Part shown: piece after piece, positions 12,364-24,058 of the stretch
How positions within the stretch are numbered: position 1 is the stretch's first letter
How the letters are laid out: each line of letters opens with the position of its first letter
From: Cotesia glomerata
Taxonomy: Eukaryota > Arthropoda > Insecta > Hymenoptera > Braconidae
Assembly: GCF_020080835.1 (NCBI RefSeq)
Contig: NC_058164.1
Location: 15,950,471-16,014,470 of the forward strand
Reading direction: 5' to 3'
DNA length: 64,000 bases
Position numbers and translations under genes: made by a program
The notes under the pieces: generated by a model
Told to the model about the DNA's origin: nothing
Seen by the model: the letters and a program-made list of their open reading frames with translations, nothing else
Databases searched by the model: none

Positions 12364-13427
12364 AATTTCGCAATGCTTCAGACCGTATAGAAAAAGATGT
12401 CGTCATTTATTTTTAGTAAAAAGATAAAATAAAATTCACTGTAATTTCACGGTTATGAAAACTCATCATCATTCAAACGTATCTGAAATACCTTGACAGT
12501 AACTTATGTACACAAAGATGTATGCGCGCGTGTGTCGTGCGTATGTATGTGTGTGTAAACTTTTATCAAAAATGCTAAACTCCTTAACTACAGTTCAAAA
12601 TGTAGGAGACCAGAGCATTTATGACCAATTTACATCATACTTACATACATTTAATTTCAATAAACTAACCACATTCCAATAGATTTCTAACTCATCGAAA
12701 AACTATCAATATTCATGCAAAACAATCTAAAATATAAATTACTTATTTAGCGAATTGCTTTTTTTTTAACACTACACAAAGATCGTACTTGTAAGATTCG
12801 TGAAATGTACACGCAGAGACACTATGACAATAGAAACCTAGATTTCATGTATAGTCGCCATTCTTAGGCAAAGGGTTCGAAAAAAAGTACCAAACGTAAA
12901 TTGTTCTTATTGTTCTCACTCTATGCAATATTTAGTGCAGTTTCTAAAACATATTAATGCGATAGTATTGTTAAGTATTATATGGAAACGCATGCGCACA
13001 TTCATCGGTTCTGTGGAAGTTGAGTCGAGTTTATAATGATAGCGGCTATGTGTATCCGGTTATTAGTCAGGACATTTTTTGGATAATTAACCAGTAGTGT
13101 GTTGAAAGAATTTTTCCATTGACGCCACCTGTTGATTAAATACATATTAACCTATATGTACATTTGACGCCAGACGTCATTTTAATTGTTTCAGCTAGGT
13201 AGAGCCACAGCTTGATGCTCAACGCTAGCGTCGAGCGTCATCATGAGGATACAATTTTATGTGCATATTTTCGAATACCGAATACCTTCAAATGATGACA
13301 CGCGTCAATATCCCCGAAAAAAAAAATTTTCTGCGACAAAATAATGACCCTGAAGTTAGCCGACACCCACCATTTTAAAAATAAAAGAACCTGTAATTTG
13401 GAAAAAAATAATTTTTTTTTAATTTTG
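12364..13427. promoter_or_regulatory. 5' flank of FAF1; no other gene seen
   Basis: This is the region upstream of the FAF1 start codon and must hold its 5' UTR and promoter. I see no clear TATA/initiator arrangement. There is a TG/GT microsatellite-like patch near 12520-12560. No divergent gene is recognisable. Confidence 0.35.
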
Positions 13428-15047
13428 AAAAAATACTCGTCTAGATATTTGAATTTTCTAAACGAGTATTTTTTTCAAAAGATCAAATAATAAATATTCG
13501 AGTTATAATTTGAAATTAAATTTTATGATTAAATATTTTTCATTTAAAAATTTTTAAAAATTTAATTATTTTTTGATTTTTATTTATAATTTTCCGGAAT
13601 CTAGACGAGTATTTTTTTCATTTTTCACTTTTCAAATTTTTCAGCCTGAAATTCACCAAAAACCGCTATTTTTCAAAAAAATATTTTGTAATTTAAAAAA
13701 AAACAAAAATTTTCAAATTAAAAAAAAATACTCGTGTAGATTTTTCATTTTTCTGAACGAGTATTTTTTATTTTTCATATTCATAACTTTTTTCATTTGA
13801 ATAACAAAACAAATTTATACACTAGTCACAAAAATTAAGGGATATCAAAAAGATTCTAAATTTTTGGGTGATTTTCAACGAGCTGTAACTCCGATTAGAT
13901 GATCGTACAGCAAAAAAAAAAGCAAATTTTAGCTCCAAGTGTCTAGTTTTCCTATACGACCATGAAAATTTTTCATCATGTTTGGGTTCGGAGAAATCCT
14001 AAGAAAACAACAAAAAAAAAAAATTTCCAAATTTTTTTTCGTCTAAAAAAAAGTCTACGGACTTCAAAAAATTTTTTTCCATTGTTTAACTCAAAAGCTT
14101 TTTTGAAAAATTTAATGCTATTCAATTTGACGTAATCGGAAAGCCTGTACGATGATTGCCGCGGAGTTATCGCGAATTAAAGCAAAAAAAGTGCTTTTTG
14201 ACTTTGATAATCAATATCTCTGAGAATAATGATCGTATAGGGAATCCAAGGAAGGTTTTGAAAACTACACAATATTATTTATAAGATACTGTAAACGGCT
14301 TTTAACGAAAAAATTTTTTTTGAATTGAAAACTTTGACTGAAAAAAAGACAAAAATTGGCATAATTAAGGATATTTGGATAACTTGGTATAACTTTGGAT
14401 AAAATGGATAAACGAAGGAAATCGTCGATAATTTTCCAACCTTAAAGTGTCCCCTAAAATTTCTGAAAAATTCAAAGCATTGCGATTTTTTTTCCATAGT
14501 GCCTCGAAGCTTCAAATTCTTTGTTTTCGCAAAAATGACCATTATAAACAATTTTTCGATTTTCATTCTTTTTCTGAATGAAAAAATTTTTTTTTCTCAA
14601 AAATCTTTATTTTTTCCATCAAAAAGATTGATTTTTTAAGAAATTTGAAAAAAAAAAAAATTTTAATTTTTTTTGAAAAACTTTTTTTTTTCGAAATTTT
14701 TTTTTTCAAATGAAAAAAATTATGAATACAAAAAAAAATACTCGTTCAGAAAAATGAAAAATCTACACGAGTATTTTTTTTTAATTTGAAAATTTTTGTT
14801 TTTTTTTTAAATTACATGATATTTCTTGAAAAAGTAGCGGTTTTCGGTGAATTTCAGGCTGAAAAATTGGAAAAGTGAAAAATAAAAAAAATACTCGTCT
14901 AGATTTCGGAAAATTATAAATAAAAATCAAAAAGTAATTAAATTTTTAAATGAAAAATACTTTATCATAAAATTTAATTTCAAATTATAACTCGAATATT
15001 TATTATTTGATCTTTTGAAAAAAATACTCGTTTAGAAAATTCAAAAA
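13428..15047. mobile_element. Large inverted-repeat element with recurring ACTCGTCTAGA motif
   Basis: Arms at about 13428-13800 and 14690-15047 are inverted copies. Within each arm a short palindromic module (AATACTCGTCTAGA and its complement, also the variant ACTCGTTTAGA) occurs several times, so each arm can fold on itself as well as with the other. The loop (13800-14690) is A/T-rich and has no convincing gene; its open frames are runs of Phe/Lys/Leu from poly-A/T. Probably a foldback DNA element. Confidence 0.65.
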
Positions 15048-16080
15048 TCAAGAATATTGATATTTTTGGCTGAAGAATATAAATTTTTTTATAAGTTACA
15101 AATAACGAAACAAAATACTCCCGATTAGGCCTGAACCCAGCTGCTCGGGCCGGATATAACAACACTAATGTATTGCATGCCTTAGGCGCGAGCGCATATA
15201 TGCTCTACTCTCGCCTAAAAATGAAAACACTGGATTCCGTCAGTACTGAGTTTTATTTAAATAAATAATAATATAGTGGTTAAAATAGGTCGGCCTTCAT
15301 ACCACAATAAAAGAAAATATCAATGGTCATTTTTCTAAACAATAAACAGCTGATTTAACCCACAGTTTAGATAAAAAATGAATTTTTCAGAAAAAATCCT
15401 GTAAAATACATGTAACACCCTTTTTGTAATCACCATTACTTTCGAAAAACAAAACTAATTCTTTTAAATTTTATTTCAATGTGTTTGTAAATTCATTGTA
15501 ACAAACTGATTAAAAAACCACAGCTCTATTATTATTCGTTTGATTATAAAATAATAAAAATATGTATTGTTGAAGCTAAAAAATTTACATCTCAGGTTGC
15601 CATATATAAAAAAATATATAAACAGAGTTAGTGAAGACTTGCTTCTTCTGTCGGTGCGTACTAGATGGCGATAGCAAAGATTTTCATTCTATCCGCGGGA
15701 ATTTTATTACTCTGTAATCTAACAGAGTATTGTTTTTTATTTTTTTCTTTCTGTGATTGAAATTTTATCTACTTTAAAAAATTTACAATTGATACGAGCG
15801 CATAAGGCATGCACATTTGGATTTTCCAAACTTTTTTATTACTATATTAAGAATATTACCCTGACAAGCTCAGATAACCTGTTTGACTAATAACTATTTT
15901 TGGTAAAATAAGTAAAAGACGTAGATTTCATCATAAATAGAAAAAAAATATAACGAGGATTGTATACAAAACTAGGGTTTTTAACTTCTATGCAATCGAC
16001 AAAAATATATATCGACGGAAAAATTTTAAAACCAGTGCAATAGCGAATTTCATAATTGGCATAGCGGAATAGGACATAAT
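15048..16080. other. Non-coding stretch, nothing recognised
   Basis: No gene or RNA is evident. A GC-richer patch (15120-15220) contains GCATGCCTTAGGCGCGAGCGCAT-like words in inverted arrangement, probably a repeat fragment. Confidence 0.35.
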
Positions 16081-16081
16081 T

Positions 16082-16725
16082 TTAAGACTACACATATGAT
16101 ATGGTACTCAAGTTGAAGCTTATTTAAAAAGCTTTCAGATGCAATTTACAGAGATTCAATAAGTTATCCCATTCCGAAGTAATTCGGGTTAAAAAGTGAA
16201 AAAATATGAATTTTTATAATTTTGAAAATTTTTAAATCCTGGCATTTCTAAAAAATTTTACGACTACACATATGATATAGTACTCAAATTGAAGCTTATT
16301 TAAAGAGCTTTCAGATGCAATTTACAGAATTTCAATAAGTTATCCCATTCAAAAGTTATTCGAGTAAGAAAGTGAAGAAATATGAATTGTTATGGTTTTC
16401 AAAATTTTGAGATCCTGGTATTTCTAAATTACTTGTTCGATTAAGCTCATCTTCGAACTTGACTTTGGTATTTATCTGTAGAATAAGAATGATGAGTTTG
16501 GTAGAGATCCGTTGTAAATTGGCAACGCTATCGTCGTGACAAGCCGCGTTATATCCGATATATATATATATATATATATGTATAAACTTTTGAACCATAT
16601 GCATTTTCCGACTCAGCTCGACGAGTATAGTCGAAAAATAGCAAAATTTTTTAAAAAGTTCCGTCATGAGGACCAATGCAATAGTTAGATTTCTATGAAA
16701 TCTACTAAAAAAAAGAAAGAACTAG
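16082..16725. repeat. Tandem repeat R (about 180-bp units) with unique 3' part
   Basis: Two units, about 16082-16245 and 16256-16440, share GAAGCTTATTTAAA, AATTTACAGA and CAATAAGTTATCCCATTC. The second unit continues into GGCAACGCTATCG and a block ending GAGGACCAATGCAATAG. The same architecture recurs at 59848-62105 in an interrupted copy. A short (TA)n run lies at 16560-16580. No protein. Confidence 0.6.
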
Positions 16726-16810
16726 ATTATTGCAAGTTGAAATTATTCCGTTTACTTTTACAAACTGTATTACAATTTTTTCAACATTTGTTTAGTATCT
16801 ACTGTTAATA

Positions 16811-17114
16811 TTATAGTTCTTCTATTGTATTATTCTCTTCTAGGCTCATGTCCCGAGTACTGTTTTCATGATAACCGAGAGATTCTAATACCTTAAAGTT
16901 ATAAAAATAACTTAATTGAATTTCTGGTTTCAAACGTTTCAATTCTTCTATTGAATTGCGTGCTTTTTCTAAATCACCCAGATTTATATAATGTTCAGTA
17001 ACGGTAGAAAATAAATCGCCAATTCTAACGGATTTTTCCAAATCATTACCATAAGTATCAAGTAACTGTCGAACTTGTACCATAGCTTGCTCCGTTCCTC
17101 CACACTCAAAAAGT
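16811..17114 (-). CDS. IFT140 (rempA): Intraflagellar transport protein 140, last coding exon
   Basis: IFT140 is a core subunit of the IFT-A complex that carries retrograde traffic in cilia. The exon encodes the final ~100 residues. The core RIGDLFSTVTEHYINLGDLE, followed by the pattern LEKARNSIEELKRLKP and LSYFYN, matches the C-terminal TPR-like helices of IFT140 (RIGD..., VEHY..., LPxxxMSYY in the human protein). An AG acceptor lies just 5' (17115-17116) and the frame is entered in phase 1. The stop is at 16811-16813, preceded by an acidic tail. Upstream exons are not found to the right within the window; the region beyond is full of transposons, so the gene may have very long introns or the exon may be isolated. 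Confidence 0.78.
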
Positions 17115-19027
17115 CTGAAATAAAAAAAGTTAAATTTACAGTTGTTATTTAGTAAATAAGTAAAATAGTCTAGTCCACAAGTGCTTCTATTGACTACTTT
17201 TTTCAGCAGTCCAGGAAAAATATGAACAGAGGTGTGTCATTCGATTCGGAATCATGTAGATGATTTAAAAAAAAAAATAAAATCCTGCTTTTAAAAATTG
17301 TAAAAGTTATAAACAATTTACTAAAAAAAATTAGGAAAAAGATTGAACTTAAAGGCCATCCCTGCAACTTCTTACTAATTCCATACCTACACTGATAAAA
17401 AATTTAGCTTGGCTCAAGAGCAAGAATCTTGAACTAAGAACACCATTTTGAAGAAAATTAGTATATTACACACCTAGGGAAGTAAAGTAAGAAATGTCTC
17501 AGATCACATGTAATTGTTGGCCGAGGCGAAGCCGAATAATATCCACAGATTCGGTAGAATCTGGCGCCAAGTTCCGTTCAAATCCGTTGTAAACGGAGCG
17601 CCAGATTACCGACTGTGTTTACTGTAAGCAGAACGGTTTTTTGAGGTTACGAAATTTTATTTAATTCTACGGTACTTTTTTTATCCAATTTGTTTATCAT
17701 AACAGTAATTCATAATTTATTTCACCGTATTAATTAATTATATTCACTTATAACAATTTATTTATTTGAAATTATTAAATTTTATCAGCACATACTATAG
17801 CTCGCTCACAAATTTCGATCCTGACTTTTTGTTGATGGAGAAAGGTCAGCGCCACAGACTAGATAAAATAAAAATGTTTAGTAATCCTCCTATAGATACG
17901 CAACTACAGTTAAAAAAAGTTACCGCCAACTTGATGTATAAATTAACCGTAACTGCTGGAAGTCAACACTTACTGAGAAAGCGCTGGTTATCAGGGTATA
18001 AGTGAAAATACTCATTAGTATGACAGATTATCAGAATTTGTCTCTTTTTTTACATCGGTAGGTAATTTGTCGGTAAGAAAACGAAGCACAGTAAAAATTT
18101 TTTACTACTGACGTGACAAAAAAATCATTAATTTATAGTTAGACCGGGGAATCGAACCCGAATCGATTGGTTCCGAGCCGAGCTCACGACCAGATGAGCT
18201 ATTCGAGACACATCGCGGATGTGTTTTTAGTCACTTATATCTGACACATTATTTCTATAATGTATAAAATGTAAAATTGTATTTGCAGTTATGAATATTA
18301 AGTGAGTGAATTAAATTAATTTAAAAGTTTTTTGTTTTTAGCTATGACATTGAAGTTAGCAGTCCTTTGACTATTTTGTAATTTTTTTTTAACAAATAAA
18401 TTTGTTCCAAAAAATTATTTATAAAAAATTGCATTTTTAATTTTTGTAAATTTCAACATGTCAATTTTTTTTTCTAATTATTTTTTACCATAATTTACTT
18501 GTTAAAAAAAATTCTTAAAATTATCAAATGACAGCTAAATTAATTTTCATTTTTAGCTTTAAAAATGTAAAAAAATGTTTTAATAATTTATTAATAAAAA
18601 CAAATATCTGAAATTATATGATGTTTAATTTTCTTGAATATAGAAATACTCTGAAATCTTTATAAAATTACTTACAAAGCATTGAAATTTTTTTTTATCG
18701 TCCTATTATTTTTCATTAATTTTTTATAAGAAATGATTGACAATTAACTTGCAAAAAACTTTTTTAAATCATAGTTTTCTAATCAACTTGAAGGTCCAAA
18801 TAAATATAACTTGAAGTAACATTAATGTTTCCATAAATTTTACAGTTAAAGTTACAATAATTTTTTATTAAAAAATCATTCCAACTTAACAATAAATTTT
18901 TTATAGATTAAAAGTTGGTTAAAACTTATATTCAAATTGCGGCAGTAAATTAACGTTAAGTTAGTATACAATTTCAACACAAATTGTATTGTGATGCACC
19001 TAGTGCATCCAGCAGGTGACGCTACCT
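17115..19027. other. Non-coding spacer (possibly IFT140 intron) with repeat fragments
   Basis: It contains half of a palindromic MITE with the motif ACACTGATAAAAAATTTAGC (17385-17475; full-length relative at 60376-60603), a tRNA-like sequence on the minus strand (18143-18211), and an unassigned 79-codon open frame (17766-18005, plus). That frame begins just upstream of a TATCAG splice-acceptor-like site and contains an FDPDFLLMEKGQRHRLDKI stretch. I do not recognise it, and it could be a transposon exon. Confidence 0.4.
18143..18211 (-). repeat. tRNA-like sequence (probable SINE head)
   Basis: Minus-strand sequence has a D-arm (GCTC...GAGC) and a T arm with loop TTCGATT, preceded by TCTCGA. 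The anticodon arm does not pair well, so I treat it as a tRNA-derived repeat, not a tRNA gene. Confidence 0.45.
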
Positions 19028-19030
19028 GTT

Positions 19031-22000
19031 TAGTCTAGTCAACAAGTTCAAAAACGTGAAAAATAGAGATAAAGGTCCTAAAAATATGAGCGATGGCTCA
19101 TTCGATTCGGAATCACCTCTAGAAAAATGTTTTTGAAGGATTTTGGTGCAGGTAAAAAATTGCAATTGTTATTAACAAAATAAGATGGAAAAAAAACGAT
19201 ATTTCGTTTTTTGTTAATAACTCGAAAAATATTAATATTTAAGCAATTTTGAAAAAAGCCCGTTAAAGAGGAGAAAATTTCCAAGAAAAAAGTCCGTACT
19301 CCCGGAACTCTATCTCCATTATTTATAATTTTAATTTGACGTTGAAAATAGGGCTCCGCGCGGCTGTTACGGCATGCGCGCGCCGCCGCTAAAGAGAGCT
19401 CAGCAATAAAAATAATTTTTTATAACATAAAAATGTGATTTTAAAAATTTGAAAAAATTCTAGTATCTTCTTAACACTTGAAAGAATCGAGCCGCGAAGA
19501 AAAAAAGTTTAATCACCATTTTTGAAAAAGTTATCTAATTGTTAACTAACAAATTTTTTTCCCAATCTCCGTTGGCATAAACAATGGGATAAAAGGTATA
19601 AATAATTGGCCTATAAATTTTAAACTTCGTGGAGCCCTTTTGATATATATACTTTATAAGATCCTGCGATAAATTTTCATTAAAGTTTATTAATTTGTTA
19701 ATTATGATTTTTTATAACTATTGAAAAATTAAAAATCTAAAAAAAGTTGATAAAAATTTTTTTTTCAACTAATATTTAGCTATGCCTGTTTTCACATTAA
19801 GCAATGGCAGTAATTAATATAGGTTATGAATTTTTTACGTAATTTGTTTATAAAATTGTTTTAAACAAATAGAGAAATTCAATATTTTTGAAAAATTTTT
19901 TTTGCTATTTGGTTGTCCACAAAAAATTATGATTTTTAAAAAAAAAAATTTTTCTTAATTTTAATTTTTAATTGTTTAAAAACGATTTTTTCATATTTCG
20001 ATTGTTTAAACAATTAGTTAAGAAAAAATTTTGCTTTTAAAAATCATAATTTACACTTTTAAATATTTTGGCAAAAAAAAAATTTTTTTTATTAATTATT
20101 TAATTGTTTATTAGTTTAACAATTTGTTATAAACAAATATTGACCAACGTTATATTTTTTTCTGAAGCAGAAAAAATTATAAAACAACCATATATAAAAA
20201 GTTCCAAAAAAAATTTTCTTTTATTTATTATAATTAATTTTAATATCATACGGTACGGTAATTATCGCCACTACTTGATTTGTCAATTAAAAAATTGATA
20301 TATCTTTTAAACTATCAGAGATACGATAAAGGACATTCAGGTCTTTTTTATAGAGAATGAATTTTTCTTTCAGATGGATCTAAGATCAAGTTCGTATCTA
20401 TTGTTTATTAGCTATTACATGCATTTGTTTATAAAAATTCTGTATTTTTTGACTTTTTCGTATCTTTTGTGATCTTTAACTTGTTAAATTATGCAGATAC
20501 AGCAAAAACCTTCAAAACAATTTTGTTAAGGGATTAATTTTCTAACATATTAATTGTTAATCATACTTTTATTGCTAATTGTTTAAACAATATACTTACT
20601 GTGTTTGGTGTTCATTTGACTGGAGCTCCGTTGAACATAAATGTATTCTATTTTATTATGTAAAAAATCAAAATTCTTTTTGTGTATATTATTTAAAATT
20701 GTTCCCGTGATTTCCTAAACAGTTTAATAGACTTTTCATCGAGATTCTACTTATTTATTGTAATTTTCATCCCAAATTTCTTGTTTTTATTTTATACTAT
20801 TTTATTAATCTATTTAAAAAATAACTTTTTTTCGGTTAAAGTATATAAGATTTTTATAATAATGAATTAAGGTGGTTGAATAATAATAAAATTTGTTCGA
20901 TTACATTTATTATCTTTATTTTTATCCTTTACAGTATTGCAAATAGTTTTACGGTTTTATTTTATATTTGACGTTTTCTTTTTTTTTTCAAAGGAGAAAT
21001 TCGTGAAGTACTTGGCTCATCAACGTTAGAAGTCCGAGAGACTTCCACCGTTTCTTCAACTGCATTATCCTCTTCTATTTGATCTTCTTCTTCCTTTTCT
21101 CCTTCTTCTTCTTCTTCTTCTTCTTCTGAATCAGTATCATCTAATCCATAGATCGATCGTTTGAATTTCTCGTAAGCTAATCGTTTTGTATTTCGCTTTT
21201 CTAACTCTTTTTCCGAAATATAATCAAAATCATCATCATCATCTTCTTCATCTTCGTTGGCGTTTTCAGTAAAGTTGAACCAGGTCAGTAGCATTTGAAC
21301 AGCTCTCCCCTTTACATTCTTTACATGCTCTAGTACACTTCATCCCAGCTTTTTTGCAACTACAATTTTTGCTGCAATTTGAAGTTGAGCAGCTGCAGTG
21401 TACCAGTTTCAGTAAATCTATTGGTGCCAAAGGTTCTGTGGTTCTAATCGGTAGAAAGAGAGTTTCTGTTTTCTGCCATCCCCAGTCTTCAGGATTTTTA
21501 AATTACCAAGCCATGTCTGCACTTGATAATAAGCTCTTAAAGAATGTTGATGTGTAGCAGAAGCTGTTGGTGGTAAAGTTGCCAAATTTACTGCGGTAGA
21601 GTTTGTGACACCAGTTGAGAAGCGTTCGATTCTGCACTGGTTAATCGTATCTTCTTTAGCTGCAAATAATTTCAGCATAACTCGCTCTCCAGCTTCTTTT
21701 ATCTCGCTGACTGACGATTGAGAGTTATAAAACTTTTCTACTTCCTGTTTCAAAATTGGGTCTTTCTGGATGCATTCCAGTAAGCTGTGTTTACCTTTTC
21801 TAAAGATGGAACTTACTGTATCACACCCGGTGAAAGCATGGCTAAATAGTAACAAATTCTTAAATTTAGCGTTTTTATCAGCTTCGTAAATTACATCTGG
21901 TGTTTTTAAAATCTTTGGCTTCCACATAGCTATATATTTGTCACTAGGTGCTAAATCGATAATCATTGCAGCCAATTGTTTGAAGGTTTTTTGCTGTATC

Positions 22001-23464
22001 TGCATAATTTAACAAGTTAAAGATCACAAAAGATACGAAAAAGTCAAAAAAATACAGAATTTTTATAAACAAATGCATGTAATAGCTAATAAACAATAGA
22101 TACGAACTTGATCTTAGATCCATCTGAAAGAAAAATTCATTCTCTATAAAAAAGACCTGAATGTCCTTTATCGTATCTCTGATAGTTTAAAAGATATATC
22201 AATTTTTTAATTGACAAATCAAGTAGTGGCGATAATTACCGTACCGTATGATATTAAAATTAATTATAATAAATAAAAGAAAATTTTTTTTGGAACTTTT
22301 TTATATATGGCTGTTTTTATAATTTTTTTCTGCTTCAGAAAAAAAATATAACGTTGGTCAATATTTGTTTATAACAAATTGTTAAACTAATAAACAATTA
22401 AATAATTAATAAAAAAAATTTTTTTTTTGCCAAAATATTTAAAAGTGTAAATTATGATTTTTAAAAGCAAAATTTTTTCTTAACTAATTGTTTAAACAAT
22501 CGAAATATGAAAAAATCGTTTTAAACAATTAAAAATTAAAATTAAGAAAAATTTTTTTTTTTTTTAAAATCATAATTTTTTGTGGACAACCAAATAGCAA
22601 AAAAAAATTTTTCAAAAATATTGAATTTCTCTATTTGTTTAAAACAATTTTATAAACAAATTACGTAAAAAATTCATAACCTATATTAATTACTGCCATT
22701 GCTTAATGTGAAAACAGGCATAGCTAAATATTAGTTGAAAAAATTTTTATCAACTTTTTAGATTTTTAATTTTTCAATAGTTATAAAAATCATAATTAAC
22801 AAATTAATAAACTTTAATGAAAATTTATCGCAGGATCTTATAAAGTATATATATCAAAAGGGCTCCACGAAGTTTAAAATTTATAGGCCAATTATTTATA
22901 CCTTTTATCCCATTGTTTATGCCAACGGAGATTGGGAAAAAATTTGTTAGTTAACAATTAGATAACTTTTTCAAAAATGGTGATTAAACTTTTTTTTCTT
23001 CGCGGCTCGATTCTTTCAAGTGTTAAGAAGATACTAGAATTTTTCAAATTTTTAAAATCACATTTTATGTTATAAAAAATTATTTTTATTGGTGAGCTCT
23101 CTTTAGCGTCGGCAAGCCCATGCCGTAACAGCCGCGCGGAGCCCTATTTTCAACGTCAAATTAAAATTATAAATAATGGAGATAGAGTTCCGGGAGTACG
23201 GACTTTTTTCTTGGAAATTTTCTCCTCTTTAACGGGCTTTTTTCAAAATTGCTTAAATATTAATATTTTTCGAGTTATTAACAAAAAACGAAATATCGTT
23301 TTTTTTCCATCTTATTTTGTTAATAACAATTGCAATTTTTTACCTGCACCAAAATCCTTCAAAAACATTTTTCTAGAGGTGATTCCGAATCGAATGAGCC
23401 ATCGCTCATATTTTTAGGACCTTTATCTCTATTTTTCACGTTTTTGAACTTGTTGACTAGACTA
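19031..23464 (-). mobile_element. Academ-like DNA transposon A with ~1.49-kb inverted repeats
   Basis: The ends are TAGTCTAGTC and its complement, flanked by a 3-bp duplication GTT (19028-19030 and 23465-23467). The arms 19031-20525 and 21970-23464 are almost perfect inverted copies, far longer than the ~150-bp arms of its relative B. The ~1.4-kb centre encodes, on the minus strand, the C-terminal half of an XPG-like nuclease/Cys-cluster protein. The right arm reaches past the first codons of that open frame, so the left arm carries an inverted copy of the coding start. Family name is inferred from the 3-bp duplication and the protein; see element B. Confidence 0.8.
20962..22005 (-). pseudogene. 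C-terminal part of XPG/FEN1-like nuclease protein with Cys cluster (element A)
   Basis: The frame 22005-21495 contains FSHAFTGCDTVSS, which matches the helix-hairpin entry GCDY of FEN1/XPG nucleases, and later PTASATHQHSLRAYYQVQTW, shared with the protein of element B. A frameshift near 21495 moves the reading to a frame encoding a dense cysteine cluster (about 21300-21400; CSCSTSNCSKNCSCKK then CxxxCxxC), like tesmin/CXC motifs. A second shift near 21300 leads into a strongly acidic tail (EEDDDDDFD ... runs of Glu) ending at 20962. The N-terminal XPG half and the large upstream domain of B are missing. Not functional as it stands. Confidence 0.75.
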
Positions 23465-23467
23465 GTT

Positions 23468-24058
23468 ATTAGAGCGCTATCTATTATGAGAGCGTGAATT
23501 CAAACGAAATATTCAAATTAGTAAATATTAAATGATTAAAATTAGTTAAATTTTATATTCGAAGTAAATATTCAAATCATTTATTTCATGCTTTTACTCT
23601 TACCAGTTGTAATAAACATCTTTTGGTTAACTCTATTTTATTTACAAAAGAAAATAAAATAAAATAAGGGAAAAACATATTTCGGTACAAAAGGACATTG
23701 TAACCGAATTTTCAGAACCCATAAAAGGTACTTGAGTAATTCAAGGACTATTTCTCGCCACATGGAATTTAAAACCCTATGAGGAAAAGTCGTAAAAGAC
23801 ACGTGTGAAACTCAATAAACCCTTGTTCTAAAAGTAACAAAGAATAATAAAAAACCATATGTAACTAAACAAAAATAATATTGTTAAATAACATTTACTG
23901 TTAAAATCTAACTTTATATAATATTGTAGTTAAGCAAAATTGAGTTAAAATAATTAATAATTATTATCTTGTATTTAATTTATAATTAATAATTATTATT
24001 TAATTAATTTACCATTAATTTACTATTAATTTATTATTGAATCATTATTTAATTATTA
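23468..24058. other. AT-rich spacer, nothing recognised
   Basis: Very AT-rich with TTAATTTATTAT-type runs; no open frame or structured repeat of note. The Helitron to the right has inserted into this AT-rich context. Confidence 0.4.

Noticed and set aside
19078..19284. A 68-codon protein encoded twice (also at 23211-23417)
   Set aside because: The two identical frames are simply the inverted arms of element A; no domain, and the surrounding arm is non-coding.
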